DNA of 64,000 bases from Flavobacteriaceae bacterium GF1 (GTDB lineage Bacteria > Bacteroidota > Bacteroidia > Flavobacteriales > Flavobacteriaceae): the NCBI GenBank assembly GCA_009797885.1, contig WNKP01000007.1, positions 186,001 through 250,000 on the forward strand. Direction: 5' to 3'. The position numbers and the translations under genes are program-made. Positions 19,011 through 29,600 of this stretch are shown here, piece by piece. Position 1 is the stretch's first letter; each line of letters opens with the position of its first letter. The notes beneath the pieces were generated by a model. The model was not told where the DNA came from, did not search any database, and saw nothing but the letters and a program-made list of their open reading frames with translations.

Positions 19011-19567
19011 GAGGAATATTTCTGTTATCCATCTACACTGCTTTTTTCTTGGTATTCGAATTCTATTCTTCCTACGACACACTATTTGAAATACCTGTGT
19101 GGTAACCCAAAAAAACGCTTGGGTAATCCAGTCTTTAAATTTGTTGTGATGAAAGTAATTGAAGGCCTACACAATCATTTTGCATATTGTCCAAACCTTT
19201 TGACGTATAGTCCAATTGTGAAGTAATTCCTAAAAAAGACTGTTTTTTAAAGATAAATCTGAAGTATTTGGAAGTAAATTCTTAATTTCTATAATGTTGG
19301 AAACATGCTGTTAAAAAGCTTTTTCATTTAGCATGCTGGGGCCTTATCTACTCAAAAGTTAAGTGTCATCCGTTACGCACCGCTTGAGTATCATGTTCGG
19401 CATAAACCCACACGTTAATCGAGTGTCTATCCTTAAAGACGCATTCCTCCAATCTACCTATCGAATCCTGTTTTAATAACCCCATACCGGAAGAGATGCG
19501 CTAAAATGGAAAGCGGAAGCCTATTTGCCTCTTAGGGAGAATTCAGGGACGTTTTGATCATGAACCG
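19011..19567. other. 557-bp intergenic region with one short open frame
   Basis: No convincing gene is seen. The half next to the sigma gene is AT-rich and probably holds its promoter, but I found no clear TAnnTTTG element. On the minus strand 19485-19366 encodes a 39-residue frame (MGLLKQDSIGRLEECVFKD... ending WVYAEHDTQAVRNG) with balanced composition; it lies 82 bp downstream of the DUF4249 gene and could be a remnant. I do not recognise it. Confidence 0.35.
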
Positions 19568-20752
19568 CTACTCCTGTTCAATCCAACCCGGAGGTGCGAC
19601 GGCTGTCCTAAAACGACCTTCCTCACAAGCGATGTTGGTAACAGGGACACATGTCCCGGGTCTTGGGCTTGGTGGGCATCCTTCGGTTGGGCAGACCTCA
19701 AAGCAAGCCTCTACCTGGATAAACCCCCTGCCCTCCAGCGCATTCTCCCGGATATTCGTACGATCCACAAAAATGGTAGCTTCTGAGAAAGAAGCCGCAG
19801 TAAAACGTCCCAGGACAAATTCATCTGGATCTTCTGGATTGGACAAATTGCCTAAAAGTGCGGCTGGCGGCGGCGCGTTTATACTACCATTATTATCCAC
19901 CAAATCATTTAGGATGAGATAGTAATCATATGCACTTTTTGATATTGAGAATTGCCACAAATTGACCAGAATATCTTCTTTTGAAAAAAGGATGATGTTT
20001 CCCACGGGGAGGTTGTTCACGGTATTTCCATTTACAAACTCATCCGAAAAAATATTAATGCTGGCTGAAGTTTCAATATCCCAGCAATCCCCATCACAAC
20101 GATAATCATAGTAGGATTTTCTCCTTACATTTGGGGGATTGGGTTGACATTGGCCCTCTCTAAATATACCGCCTTCACAGCGTTCGCAGAACAATGTTTT
20201 CTCAAAGGACTCAAAATTCCAAAAGTAATAATTGGTTTCGTTTACGGGATCGTCAAAATCCACGGATATGAAATGTCCCGGAACAAAAGTACCCTCGGCA
20301 TCACTGAACAGTAGTTCGGGGTTATATGTTGCGTTGATGGCATTGATCCCTACCGGATCCAATACCGTTTCTACATCGGACATGTAACGTCTTCCATCTG
20401 GAAATTCTACGTGCATTTGCCAGGATTGTCCGGGAGCAACCACAAAACTGGCGTCTGGAAAATAGCGCTCCCCTTCCTCCATTAATTGAACGATCTCTCC
20501 ATTATCAATATTCTGAAAAGACACATTTGCCCCTGGCACAAAAACGTTCTCATAATCCCCATTACTTATTGCCGATTCAGTTATGGAAACATAGGAAGCG
20601 CCGGCATCCGTGGCAGCAAAGGCATCGATGTAAACAATCCCTTCCTCGAAATCGAACTCCGGTTCCACAGCATCTACACATGCATACAATATCAGTACGC
20701 CAAAGAGGTAAAGGAGGTTTTTCAATTTGATGGTATGATTCGGAATATTCAT
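19568..20752 (-). CDS. DUF4249 lipoprotein, partner of the adjacent TonB-dependent receptor
   Basis: A 394-residue outer-membrane lipoprotein: the signal peptide ends at the lipobox LYAC (Cys25). The N-terminal domain has PEFDFEEGIVYIDAFAATD, the usual opening of DUF4249 proteins, and the C-terminal half is cysteine-rich (FCERCEGG, CDGDCWDIE, CPTEGCPPSP), suggesting disulfides. DUF4249 members sit beside TonB receptors that carry a carboxypeptidase-like domain and probably act as a surface lid, as SusD does for SusC. It begins 98 bp after the receptor, in the same direction. Substrate unknown. Confidence 0.85.
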   Translation of the reverse strand: MNIPNHTIKLKNLLYLFGVLILYACVDAVEPEFDFEEGIVYIDAFAATDAGASYVSITESAISNGDYENVFVPGANVSFQNIDNGEIVQLMEEGERYFPDASFVVAPGQSWQMHVEFPDGRRYMSDVETVLDPVGINAINATYNPELLFSDAEGTFVPGHFISVDFDDPVNETNYYFWNFESFEKTLFCERCEGGIFREGQCQPNPPNVRRKSYYDYRCDGDCWDIETSASINIFSDEFVNGNTVNNLPVGNIILFSKEDILVNLWQFSISKSAYDYYLILNDLVDNNGSINAPPPAALLGNLSNPEDPDEFVLGRFTAASFSEATIFVDRTNIRENALEGRGFIQVEACFEVCPTEGCPPSPRPGTCVPVTNIACEEGRFRTAVAPPGWIEQE

Positions 20753-20850
20753 TGTTTTATATAAGCTATTTTAAAAAATGCGACCTATTGTCCCCAAATT
20801 ATTCTTTCCGTTTCCTGACCGCTCAATAGAATCCTTTTCGCCTTCTTTCT

Positions 20851-23259
20851 TTACTGAAATGTGAAATTATAGGACAACGAAAACAATGGCGCATTAAGGA
20901 CTGATATCTCATAAGTTCCGAGCGGGTTGTCCAAAAAGATATCCGTGTTTTCGTCGCCAACACGTTGTGCATAATATCTGTTGTAAGGATTTCTCCTGCC
21001 ATATACATTGTAAATGGTAAATGTCCAATCCCCAATCCAGCGTCTTTTCTCTTTTTTGGAGTACTTAATGGTCCATGAGAAATCCAGGCGGTGGTAGGTT
21101 GGCAATCTTGCATTGTTACGCTCCAAAAAAATGGGAACATCAATACCGTCTACTTCTACAAAGCCATTGGCTATCGTGTAAGGGCGCCCTGTCTGGGCCG
21201 TGAAATTTAGACTTACCGTATTGAATTTGTTTCCTTCAAAATTAACGGTACCATTGAACACATGGGGGCGGTCAAAGTCAGATGGGAACCAATCATTGTC
21301 ATTGATTCTGCTCCGGAGGTCTTCGTCCACTGTGCGCATAAGGCTCCGGGACCAGGAATAATTGAACCATCCATTTACCTTACCGGTTGGCTTTCTATAG
21401 CTCAGTTCCAATCCATAGGCCCTTCCCTGTCCCTGAACCACAAACTGGTCTAAAAACTCTTCCAAAAAGAAATCGGCACCAGGCTTATAGGTCAATACAT
21501 TTTGAATGTCCCTGTAGTATGCTTCCACCCCAATTTCCACACCGCCATCATTTAGATTTTTAAACCATCCCACACTGTAATTATCACTTATCTGCGGTTG
21601 AATATTGGGGCTGGCGACGGTCCACCGGGATGTGGGCAAGGGTGTTGTACTATTGAACACATTTTGAAGATATTGATTCAACCTGGCATAGCTCGCTTTT
21701 ATGGATGAACTTTCCCCCAACCTAAGGCTCAAGCCTAGTCTGGGTTCCAAACTGTTATATGAAGTTACACCTTCCCCTTCTTCAAAAAATTGGGAGTCCG
21801 TAATTTCGCCCGTATCATCAAAACTGGCCAGATTATAAGGCCCCACCAACGAAAAATGGTTGTAACGCAACCCGCCCGAAAGGCTTAAGTTTTCTGTGGG
21901 TTTCCAATCTACATTGACGTAACTTGATAATTCATAGCTGTTTTCCTCTTCCAAGGAAACGGACAGGACATTATCCGCACCCCCCGGGTCAAGGTCTCCG
22001 GGGTGAATATTATAGTGGTTGGCCTGTACCCCCAGATAGTAACTGAAATCCTTGCTTTTACGTTTGTTGAATTCCGTAATCAAACTGTAATAATTGATTT
22101 TTGATTCATACACTATTTCGTTATCACTATCAACTTCAGGAAAAATGATTTTAGGAAAATAGGTACTGCCCACCAAAACGGTCTTTAGGTTCGTATCCTC
22201 ATCAAAGCTGTGCAGCCAGTCCAGAGTTCCATTTAGAATGCCAAAATCGTACTGGTTGTTTTCCGAGTTTACATTTTCTATGCGGGTCACCAAATCCAAT
22301 TGATAAAAGTCTTCGCTATAAAAACCGGATAATGACAGTTGGTCTTTTTCTGTGGGCAAATACAACAACTTCAAGGTCCCATCGGCGAATCTGGCTTTGG
22401 TATTCTGCAATCGTTCAGAAAATAAGGGCAATAGAAAATCATTGAGCCCAACCCTACCCCCTGCAATCATCATAAGTTTATCCTTGATCAAAGGAGTTTC
22501 AAAAGTAAGGTTACTGGACACCAGCCCAATACCACCACTTAACTTTGGGATGGGGCTGTAAGGCTTTTTCATCCTAACATCAAGAACCGATGTTGTTCTT
22601 CCGCCATATTTTGCGGGTATGTTTGCCCGGAACAAATCCGCTGAAGCCACCAAATCAGGAGTGAAGACAGAGAACAGCCCGAACAAATGTGTGGGATTGA
22701 AAACCGGTGCATAATCATACAATACCAAGTTCTGGTCCAAAGATCCCCCTCTTACGGAAAGCCCATTGCTTATTTCCCCGGCATCATTCACTCCCGGCAA
22801 TAAGACTAAGGAACGAAGTACATCGAACTCTCCCAGGGCCAAAGGTATTTTTTTTATGTCCTGTGCACTTAACTGTAGCACTCCCATTTGTGGTCGTTCC
22901 AGGTTCTCATTAATTCTTTTGGCTCGCAACACCACCTCGGAAAGTTGTTCTTCTTGTTCGGCCAGATCAAAACGTAGTTCTCGATCATTATTGAGCAATA
23001 AGGTTCTGGACTGCTCCTTAAAGCCCAGGAAATTTACGGTAATGGTATAGGTGTTGGGGGGAAGGGAAATTGTAAAACGCCCACCATTGTCCGTAATTCC
23101 CCCGCAATTACAGGGGGTAATGGATATTTGGGCACCATCCATTGGACTATTGTTGGACAATTCATTTACCTGAAAAGAAAGCTGGTATGCTGCGGTTTGG
23201 CCACATAGATAGTGTACTGTAAAAACAAAAAAACCGATCAGTAGCGTTTTTGGGGCCAT
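20851..23259 (-). CDS. TonB-dependent outer-membrane receptor with carboxypeptidase-like N-terminal domain
   Basis: An 802-residue receptor. After a signal peptide (cleavage near LCGQ) comes a carboxypeptidase-D-like regulatory domain (SPMDGAQISITPCNCGG and TYTITVNFLGFKEQSR), then the plug (MGVLQLSAQDIKKIPLALGE, NGLSVRGGSLDQNLVLYD), then a 22-strand type barrel ending in LFSLSYNFTFQ. The aromatic C terminus is the expected signal for outer-membrane insertion. This subclass differs from SusC and usually pairs with DUF4249, exactly as here. Likely substrates are iron chelates, peptides or oligosaccharides; the sequence does not decide. Confidence 0.9.
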   Translation of the reverse strand: MAPKTLLIGFFVFTVHYLCGQTAAYQLSFQVNELSNNSPMDGAQISITPCNCGGITDNGGRFTISLPPNTYTITVNFLGFKEQSRTLLLNNDRELRFDLAEQEEQLSEVVLRAKRINENLERPQMGVLQLSAQDIKKIPLALGEFDVLRSLVLLPGVNDAGEISNGLSVRGGSLDQNLVLYDYAPVFNPTHLFGLFSVFTPDLVASADLFRANIPAKYGGRTTSVLDVRMKKPYSPIPKLSGGIGLVSSNLTFETPLIKDKLMMIAGGRVGLNDFLLPLFSERLQNTKARFADGTLKLLYLPTEKDQLSLSGFYSEDFYQLDLVTRIENVNSENNQYDFGILNGTLDWLHSFDEDTNLKTVLVGSTYFPKIIFPEVDSDNEIVYESKINYYSLITEFNKRKSKDFSYYLGVQANHYNIHPGDLDPGGADNVLSVSLEEENSYELSSYVNVDWKPTENLSLSGGLRYNHFSLVGPYNLASFDDTGEITDSQFFEEGEGVTSYNSLEPRLGLSLRLGESSSIKASYARLNQYLQNVFNSTTPLPTSRWTVASPNIQPQISDNYSVGWFKNLNDGGVEIGVEAYYRDIQNVLTYKPGADFFLEEFLDQFVVQGQGRAYGLELSYRKPTGKVNGWFNYSWSRSLMRTVDEDLRSRINDNDWFPSDFDRPHVFNGTVNFEGNKFNTVSLNFTAQTGRPYTIANGFVEVDGIDVPIFLERNNARLPTYHRLDFSWTIKYSKKEKRRWIGDWTFTIYNVYGRRNPYNRYYAQRVGDENTDIFLDNPLGTYEISVLNAPLFSLSYNFTFQ

Positions 23260-23396
23260 CTTTTACACTTAAATAGTTGTTGTATTTGGTCTGGTAGGCA
23301 TCCCAGCATTACTGCTTTCCATCTAATAGCGTTCATCATAGGGTATCCCATCCAAATAATTTTCCTTGTCTTCTCAAAAAACACAGGGAAGCATTT

Positions 23397-26300
23397 TCAC
23401 TGTTTTATTTTATAGAGATGAGCCCCATCATTGTGTAAAGAAACCAAAAGATGGGGTTCGTCTTTTATGTGCAATAGGCCTAGGCCACGTGTCACTTTAT
23501 GTTGTAACTCCAATCCCAACTCGTTCCCATGGATGATGGTAGTTTCATCTTCGATAAGAGCAGATGAAAAACCATCAAATCTTCCGTGATATGGGGTGAC
23601 ACCGAAAAAATTTCCTGCGCACAGCACTTCGTTTTTGTTGTCCGAATCAAAATCGAAGGACAAAAAACAGTTAATGGGGGCTACTTGAAGGGCGTCTTGG
23701 AACGGTTCAAAGATGAAGTTTCCCTGGTCATTTCGTAAAAACCCGGAAGCCAAGGTATGTACCTGCAATACATTGGCCTTTTGTAACAAGCCCCCAAAGA
23801 TTTCCTCGATATCTTGACCGGCAAAATCTCGATAGGAAGTATATTTTTTCCGTATTGGATTGGGCAACTGTTCCGAAAGCTCATCATATCCCTTGGTTGT
23901 ATAATACCTTCCCTTTTTTTCAATGGCAACTATACTTTCCGAGGTTCCGTTTTGGTCAATATCTCCGTGATATAACAAAAGCGGGAATTCTTTGCTTGCG
24001 GTAAACTTGGAATTCATTCCCCAGTTCCCCAAGAGGTAGTCCATATCACCATCATGGTCAATATCAAAAGGGGTTATGGCCCTCCAAAGACCATTGAGTT
24101 TTTCTGGTAAATATCTCGGAGTTACATTGGTAAAGTCACCATTTTTGTTGCGGAAGAATTGGGGTTTTGTCCATTCCCCTACTACAATAAGGTCTTTTAG
24201 GCCATCTTTATCAAAATCTGTCCAAAGAGCGTCGGTGACCATACCAATTTTATCAAAAGCATCTATTTTTTTGTGTTTTAATATCCCTTTATCGTTTTCA
24301 AGGATATATGAGGAAGGGAGTGCACCAAAGTTGTTCGCAATGGCAGATACTCCAATGAAAATGTCCACGTCACCATCCTGGTCAAAATCATAAGGCCGTG
24401 CAATACTGCTATTGGCGTAAGGTTCGGGAATGGTCATCTTTGTTAGGCCACCATTTGAATTAAGGTACAATTTGTCTAGAAGCGCGTTGGATTCCCCAAA
24501 AAATTCACCTCCCCCCGAGGCCACGAACAAATCTTGTTTTCCATCGGCATTAACGTCCAGAAAAAGAGCCGTTTCAGTCTCTAAAAGGGAATCCATTTCA
24601 AATACTTTTTGGTACGAGCCTTCAAAAACTCCGGTGTTGTTCTGAAGGAACAATTTGTTCTTTACATGTTTCCCATTCCCAAAAAAGACATCTTCCAGGC
24701 CATCCCCATTAAAATCATCTATTGCAAAGGCCGGGCCCCGGTCGGAAATTTTGTATGGAATAAGCTTGGATCGATTAAAATCGATATAAGAATTTTCTTC
24801 ATGGATGTACGCTAAACCAAGGGAATCTTCCCGTTCAAAAAGTATTCTTTCATAGGGATGGGACTTTGCAAACGTGTTTTTGTTCCCTTGTTCATAAATT
24901 ACGTTAAGGTGTTGGTTTGCTTTAATATTATACAGTCGTTGTACTTTTCTGTCTGGCCATACGACTTGCAAAGAGTCCACCATTTTGGACGGTCCCAGTC
25001 CAAAATGGATGGTATACTGCGAAGAAGATTGGAAACCTCTTGAAGGAATCAGCTGTTTATACTGCAGTTGGCCTTGGCAATACGCATAAACCTCGGCTCC
25101 TATGGCGAAAGGATTTTGTTGTCCGTATTTCAGGTTTAGTCTTAGAAAATGATTTTTTGAATTATCGGTCAAATTTTTATAAAGGGTGGGGGGTTGGTTT
25201 AAATTGTTGGTGATTAAATCCAAATCGCCATCATTATCAAAATCCGCAAAGGCCGAACCATTGGATATTATTGGGGTTTTTCCATCCCAACGACCACTCA
25301 TGTCCTTAAACTTTAGAGAAGAACTGCCCTTGAAAAAGTAATTGGATATCATCCCTGGGGGCATCTTTTCCAAAGCTTGGTTATCCATTATTTTGGTCTC
25401 ATTCAGATGTCTTTGAATTTCTTCATTGGATATAAATTTGATGTAATCCAAATCATTGGGTCTTTTGGAAATACCGTTTGTCACGAACAAATCCTGTTCC
25501 CCGTCTTGATCAAAATCCGCAAATAGAGGGCTCCAACTCCAATCGGTACTGGCAATATTGGACATTAGGCCCTGTTCTGAAAAAAACTGACCGTTACGAT
25601 TGATTTGTAGCATGTTTCTGGCATATTGATAATGGTAACCCAGGTTTTGGGTCCTGATGCGCATACGGGAATAATTATCATCACCTGCAGAAGATTTTAG
25701 CACTTTCTCATCTTCCGGAAGCATGTCCAAAGAAATCAGGTCGGGATAGCCATCGTGGTTAATATCGCTTGCATCATTCCCCATGGAGAATTTACTGGTA
25801 TGCCCAAAGAACGCTTTAAGGGACTCTTTAAAAGTTCCATCACCGTTATTGAGGTAGAAATAGTCGTCCTCGTGGAAATCATTTCCCACATAAATATCTG
25901 GGTAACCATCTTGGTTAAAATCCGCTACGGATAATCCTAAGCCATATCCGTTGACGCCCCCAAAAATCCCAGCCGCCTCACTTACGTCAACAAACCTGCC
26001 CATGTTGTTCCGTAAGAGTTTGTCCCCACTTTCGTAGTCTCTTTTATTTCTTATGTTGGCATTTCCAAAGGAGGTTTCGGTATGGACTGCATGATTTAGA
26101 AGATACACATCCAAATCCCCATCCAGGTCATAGTCAAAAAAGCTTGCGGACGAACTAAAGTTGTCGATATCCAGTCCGTACTCTTCGGATTTCTCCTCAA
26201 AGGTACCGTTGCCATTATTGATGAATAGTTCATTATGCCCTCTAAAGCCATGTATCCCCACTACGGCACATACATAGATGTCCAAAAAGCCATCTCCGTT

Positions 26301-26657
26301 AATGTCCGCCATGGTGACTCCTGTATTCCAATCACTATTTCCGGCTACTCCTGCTTTTTCGGTAATATCCTCAAAACGTAGGTTACCCTTGTTCAAGTAG
26401 AGTTTGTTCTTTACCATATTTCCGGAAAAATAGATGTCCGATAGGCCGTCATTATTGATATCTCCCACGGCAACCCCACCTCCATTGTAGAAGTATAGAT
26501 AGTCCAAAATGTTCAAATCTTCGGTTGGGGAGAGCTTGTTCACAAATTTTAGACCCGTTTCGGAGGCTTCAGGAGTGGAAAACAAGGTTTCCTTTGGTTC
26601 TGTACAGCTATGAGTTAAGCATAACAGTACTATTACTATGTAAATATTAGTTCTCAT
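23397..26657 (-). CDS. large FG-GAP/VCBS-repeat lipoprotein with ASPIC/UnbV domain
   Basis: A 1086-residue lipoprotein (lipobox LTHSC, Cys18). Many FG-GAP/VCBS repeats with calcium-binding DxNxDGxxD loops are visible, such as DINNDGLSDIYF, DINGDGFLDIYV, DYDLDGDLDVYL and DFDQDGEQDLFV. An ASPIC/UnbV module lies at about 515-595 (SRGFQSSSQYTIHFGLG, VVWPDRKVQRL), followed by a second propeller. Such CRTAC1-like proteins probably form calcium-dependent beta-propellers displayed on the cell surface; their biochemical role is unknown. It overlaps its paralogue upstream by 11 bp, so the two are co-expressed, downstream of susCD. Confidence 0.88.
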   Translation of the reverse strand: MRTNIYIVIVLLCLTHSCTEPKETLFSTPEASETGLKFVNKLSPTEDLNILDYLYFYNGGGVAVGDINNDGLSDIYFSGNMVKNKLYLNKGNLRFEDITEKAGVAGNSDWNTGVTMADINGDGFLDIYVCAVVGIHGFRGHNELFINNGNGTFEEKSEEYGLDIDNFSSSASFFDYDLDGDLDVYLLNHAVHTETSFGNANIRNKRDYESGDKLLRNNMGRFVDVSEAAGIFGGVNGYGLGLSVADFNQDGYPDIYVGNDFHEDDYFYLNNGDGTFKESLKAFFGHTSKFSMGNDASDINHDGYPDLISLDMLPEDEKVLKSSAGDDNYSRMRIRTQNLGYHYQYARNMLQINRNGQFFSEQGLMSNIASTDWSWSPLFADFDQDGEQDLFVTNGISKRPNDLDYIKFISNEEIQRHLNETKIMDNQALEKMPPGMISNYFFKGSSSLKFKDMSGRWDGKTPIISNGSAFADFDNDGDLDLITNNLNQPPTLYKNLTDNSKNHFLRLNLKYGQQNPFAIGAEVYAYCQGQLQYKQLIPSRGFQSSSQYTIHFGLGPSKMVDSLQVVWPDRKVQRLYNIKANQHLNVIYEQGNKNTFAKSHPYERILFEREDSLGLAYIHEENSYIDFNRSKLIPYKISDRGPAFAIDDFNGDGLEDVFFGNGKHVKNKLFLQNNTGVFEGSYQKVFEMDSLLETETALFLDVNADGKQDLFVASGGGEFFGESNALLDKLYLNSNGGLTKMTIPEPYANSSIARPYDFDQDGDVDIFIGVSAIANNFGALPSSYILENDKGILKHKKIDAFDKIGMVTDALWTDFDKDGLKDLIVVGEWTKPQFFRNKNGDFTNVTPRYLPEKLNGLWRAITPFDIDHDGDMDYLLGNWGMNSKFTASKEFPLLLYHGDIDQNGTSESIVAIEKKGRYYTTKGYDELSEQLPNPIRKKYTSYRDFAGQDIEEIFGGLLQKANVLQVHTLASGFLRNDQGNFIFEPFQDALQVAPINCFLSFDFDSDNKNEVLCAGNFFGVTPYHGRFDGFSSALIEDETTIIHGNELGLELQHKVTRGLGLLHIKDEPHLLVSLHNDGAHLYKIKQ

Positions 26658-29600
26658 TCAAGCGGAAAAATCTGGGCTTCGCATTGTTCAGAATAGCCAT
26701 AATGGATATATCCCCTTCTTTATCTTTAATCGTGGCCAAACGCTGAATCTGTCCCTTTACGAAAAACCCGGATTGTTCAAAAGGCACCCATTCGTATCCT
26801 TCGGATTGTCTGGTAAATACACTTCCAAAGCTGGCATCCAATCTAGAAAACTGGGGCTTTAAGCTGTAATTGTTACCACCAATAAGCAAATCTGGCAAGC
26901 CATCAGCGTTTACGTCCAAATCCAAAATGGTATTGATACAGGAAAATTGAGCTTCTTGTGGTAACTGTTCCAAGCGAAATTCCTCTCCTCCTTCATTGAT
27001 CAACAGGACGCTTTCACAGATCACATTGGTTTTGACCGTGATTTCATCCAAAATACTAGCATCAAAAAGATCCTCCATGGATTTTGTGGCATATTCCGAA
27101 AACTTAAGATTCTCTTTTTTAAGAAAGTTTAGCTGTCGTGTGAGTTCCCCTTTAATGTGTATGGGCTTGTCCTTTTTACCTACGGTTTGCGTTGTGATTT
27201 GCTCAATGGTGCCATTTTTGTCAAAATCACCGATATAAAGTTTCATAGGAGCGCCTGGGGCAGGTCTATAGGGTAGATTGGAACCTTGATTACCAAGAAC
27301 TATGTCTTTGTCGCCATCATTATCAATATCCAAGACCCTTACCGTATTCCATTTTCCTGAAAGACTGTCCAGAGTAGTGTTTTGCAGCAATTGTAAGCGG
27401 TTTCTTTCCACTTTGAATATTTTTGGCGTACCCCAATCCGAAACTGTGATAAGTTCATTGGCCCCATCATTATTGAAATCTACCCAGGTAGCATCGGTGA
27501 CCATACCTATATTTTGTAACGGATACCCTCTTCTTTCGGTAACATCCTTAAAATTCCCTGAACCGTCGTTTTCAAGTAACAAATGCTTTGGATCCATTCC
27601 ATAGATTCCAGGTACGCTCCGAGAGGTAATAACAACATCAATATCTCCATCGTTGTCAAAATCCTCCGGTGCAATAGTGGAAATGTTGTGCTGGGTAGCG
27701 GGCAGGTTTCTTACCTGTGTAAAGGTTCCCTTTCCATTGTTGAGGAACAAACGGTTTGTTGATCGTTGGTTTGGGTCGTTCCCTCCATAGCCCAACAATA
27801 AATCCAAATCCCCATCTCCGTCTGCATCAAAAAGCGCTGCAGCGGTCTCTTCGAGCGGCTTATTGGATTCAAATAGGGTTTGGGATTTAGGGGTGAACTT
27901 GCCTTTTTCGTAAAGATAGAGGGTTCCAATAGTGCCAAATGCGCTACCAATGTAAATGTCTTCGTTTCCGTCCCCATTAACGTCACCAACAGCAACGGCG
28001 GGTCCTTCCCTGGAAAGCATTTGTGATATGAGCCCTTCATAATCAAAGTCAACAAAGGCATCCTCTTCATGGGGTTCTAGGGTGTGAACCATTTTTTTTA
28101 GAAGGTGCTTCGATTCTTGTCCTCCATGAAATTTTGATGTTGACGGGGTTGCGGCTTTTTGCTCCAGGGTAAGTGTGGTATTTGTAGGAACCTGGATGAT
28201 GGATTGTCGTTTGAGATCTGGCCAAACAATGACAAGGGAATCTATGGTAACCTGTGTACCCAAGCCAATTGTCATCGTGTGTGGGATTGAAGATTGAAAC
28301 CCTTTGGCAGTAATCATTTCTTGACGGACAACTCCTTTGTCCTTGGTATAAATTTCCAAGTTACTTCCAATGCCGAACGTATTGGGTTGTTCTCCTTTTA
28401 ATCTAATTTTAATGTAGTTGTGGTCGAATCTGGAATCTGTTTTGTTTTCGTAAATAAATGCGGGTTGATTCACATTGTTGACTACAAGATCTAAATCGCC
28501 GTCATTGTCCAAATCGCCATAAGCGGCACCATTGGAAAAACTGGGAATGTCCATCCCCCAGGCTTTCGATACTTTTTTAAAAGTAAGATTCCCATTATTT
28601 TTAAAAGCATAGTTGGGGATAGGTTTTTTGGGCATTTTGTCGATGACGTCCTCTACCTCTTCCTTATTCCCCGTCAACACCATTTTCCTAATAATATCAT
28701 TGGCGAAAAAGTCTATAAAGTCCTGATTGGTCAAATCGTGGTAGATGCCATTGCAGACGTAGATATCTTTATACCCATCATTGTCCATGTCAAAAAGCAG
28801 GGCACCCCAGCTCCAGTCTGTCTTGGACACATTGGCATAGTGGGCAATTTCAAAAAAGCTTTCATTTCCCGTATTGATTTGCAACGTATTTTGCATAAAC
28901 TGGTTGTAGAAACCCAGATTATATTTTCGATTAAAAACATCATAGGAATCAAAATTGGTGGTGTTTTTAAGACGTTCATCATCCTCCGGCAACATATCCG
29001 TGACAAAAATGTCAGTTTTGTTGTCATTGTTGATATCGGCCATATCTGCACCCATGGAAAACAGGCTCAAGTGGGAGACATAGTTTTCCAAATCCTCCGT
29101 AAATGTCCCATTTTGATTATTGATGTACAGATAATCCCTCTCAAAAAAATCGTTTGAAACGTAGATATCAGGATAATGGTCACCATTAATGTCCCCTACG
29201 GTTACGCCAAGACCAAATCCAATGAGGCTGCCATAGATCCCGGCCTCCTGGCTGGCGTCTTCAAAACGCCCGTCCACGTTTTTCAATAGTTTATCGCCTC
29301 CTCCCCTGTAAACTTCCGGTAAATTCCAGTTTTCTGCCCGCAAGTCCCGTTTATTGGAGTAGTTCAATGTATTTGCGGGAATAAAACTATTATTCAAAAT
29401 ATAGGCATCGAGGTCACCGTCAAGATCATAATCAAAAAAAGCGGCGTGGGTGGTAAATCCACTATCGGCCAGATTATATAGTTCTGCGCTTTCCGTAAAA
29501 GTCAAATCCCCATTGTTAACAAAGAGCTCGTTTTTTTGGTCATCCCCTTTGATGTTTCCGGAATTGCAGACATAGATGTCCAATAAACCGTCAGCGTTGA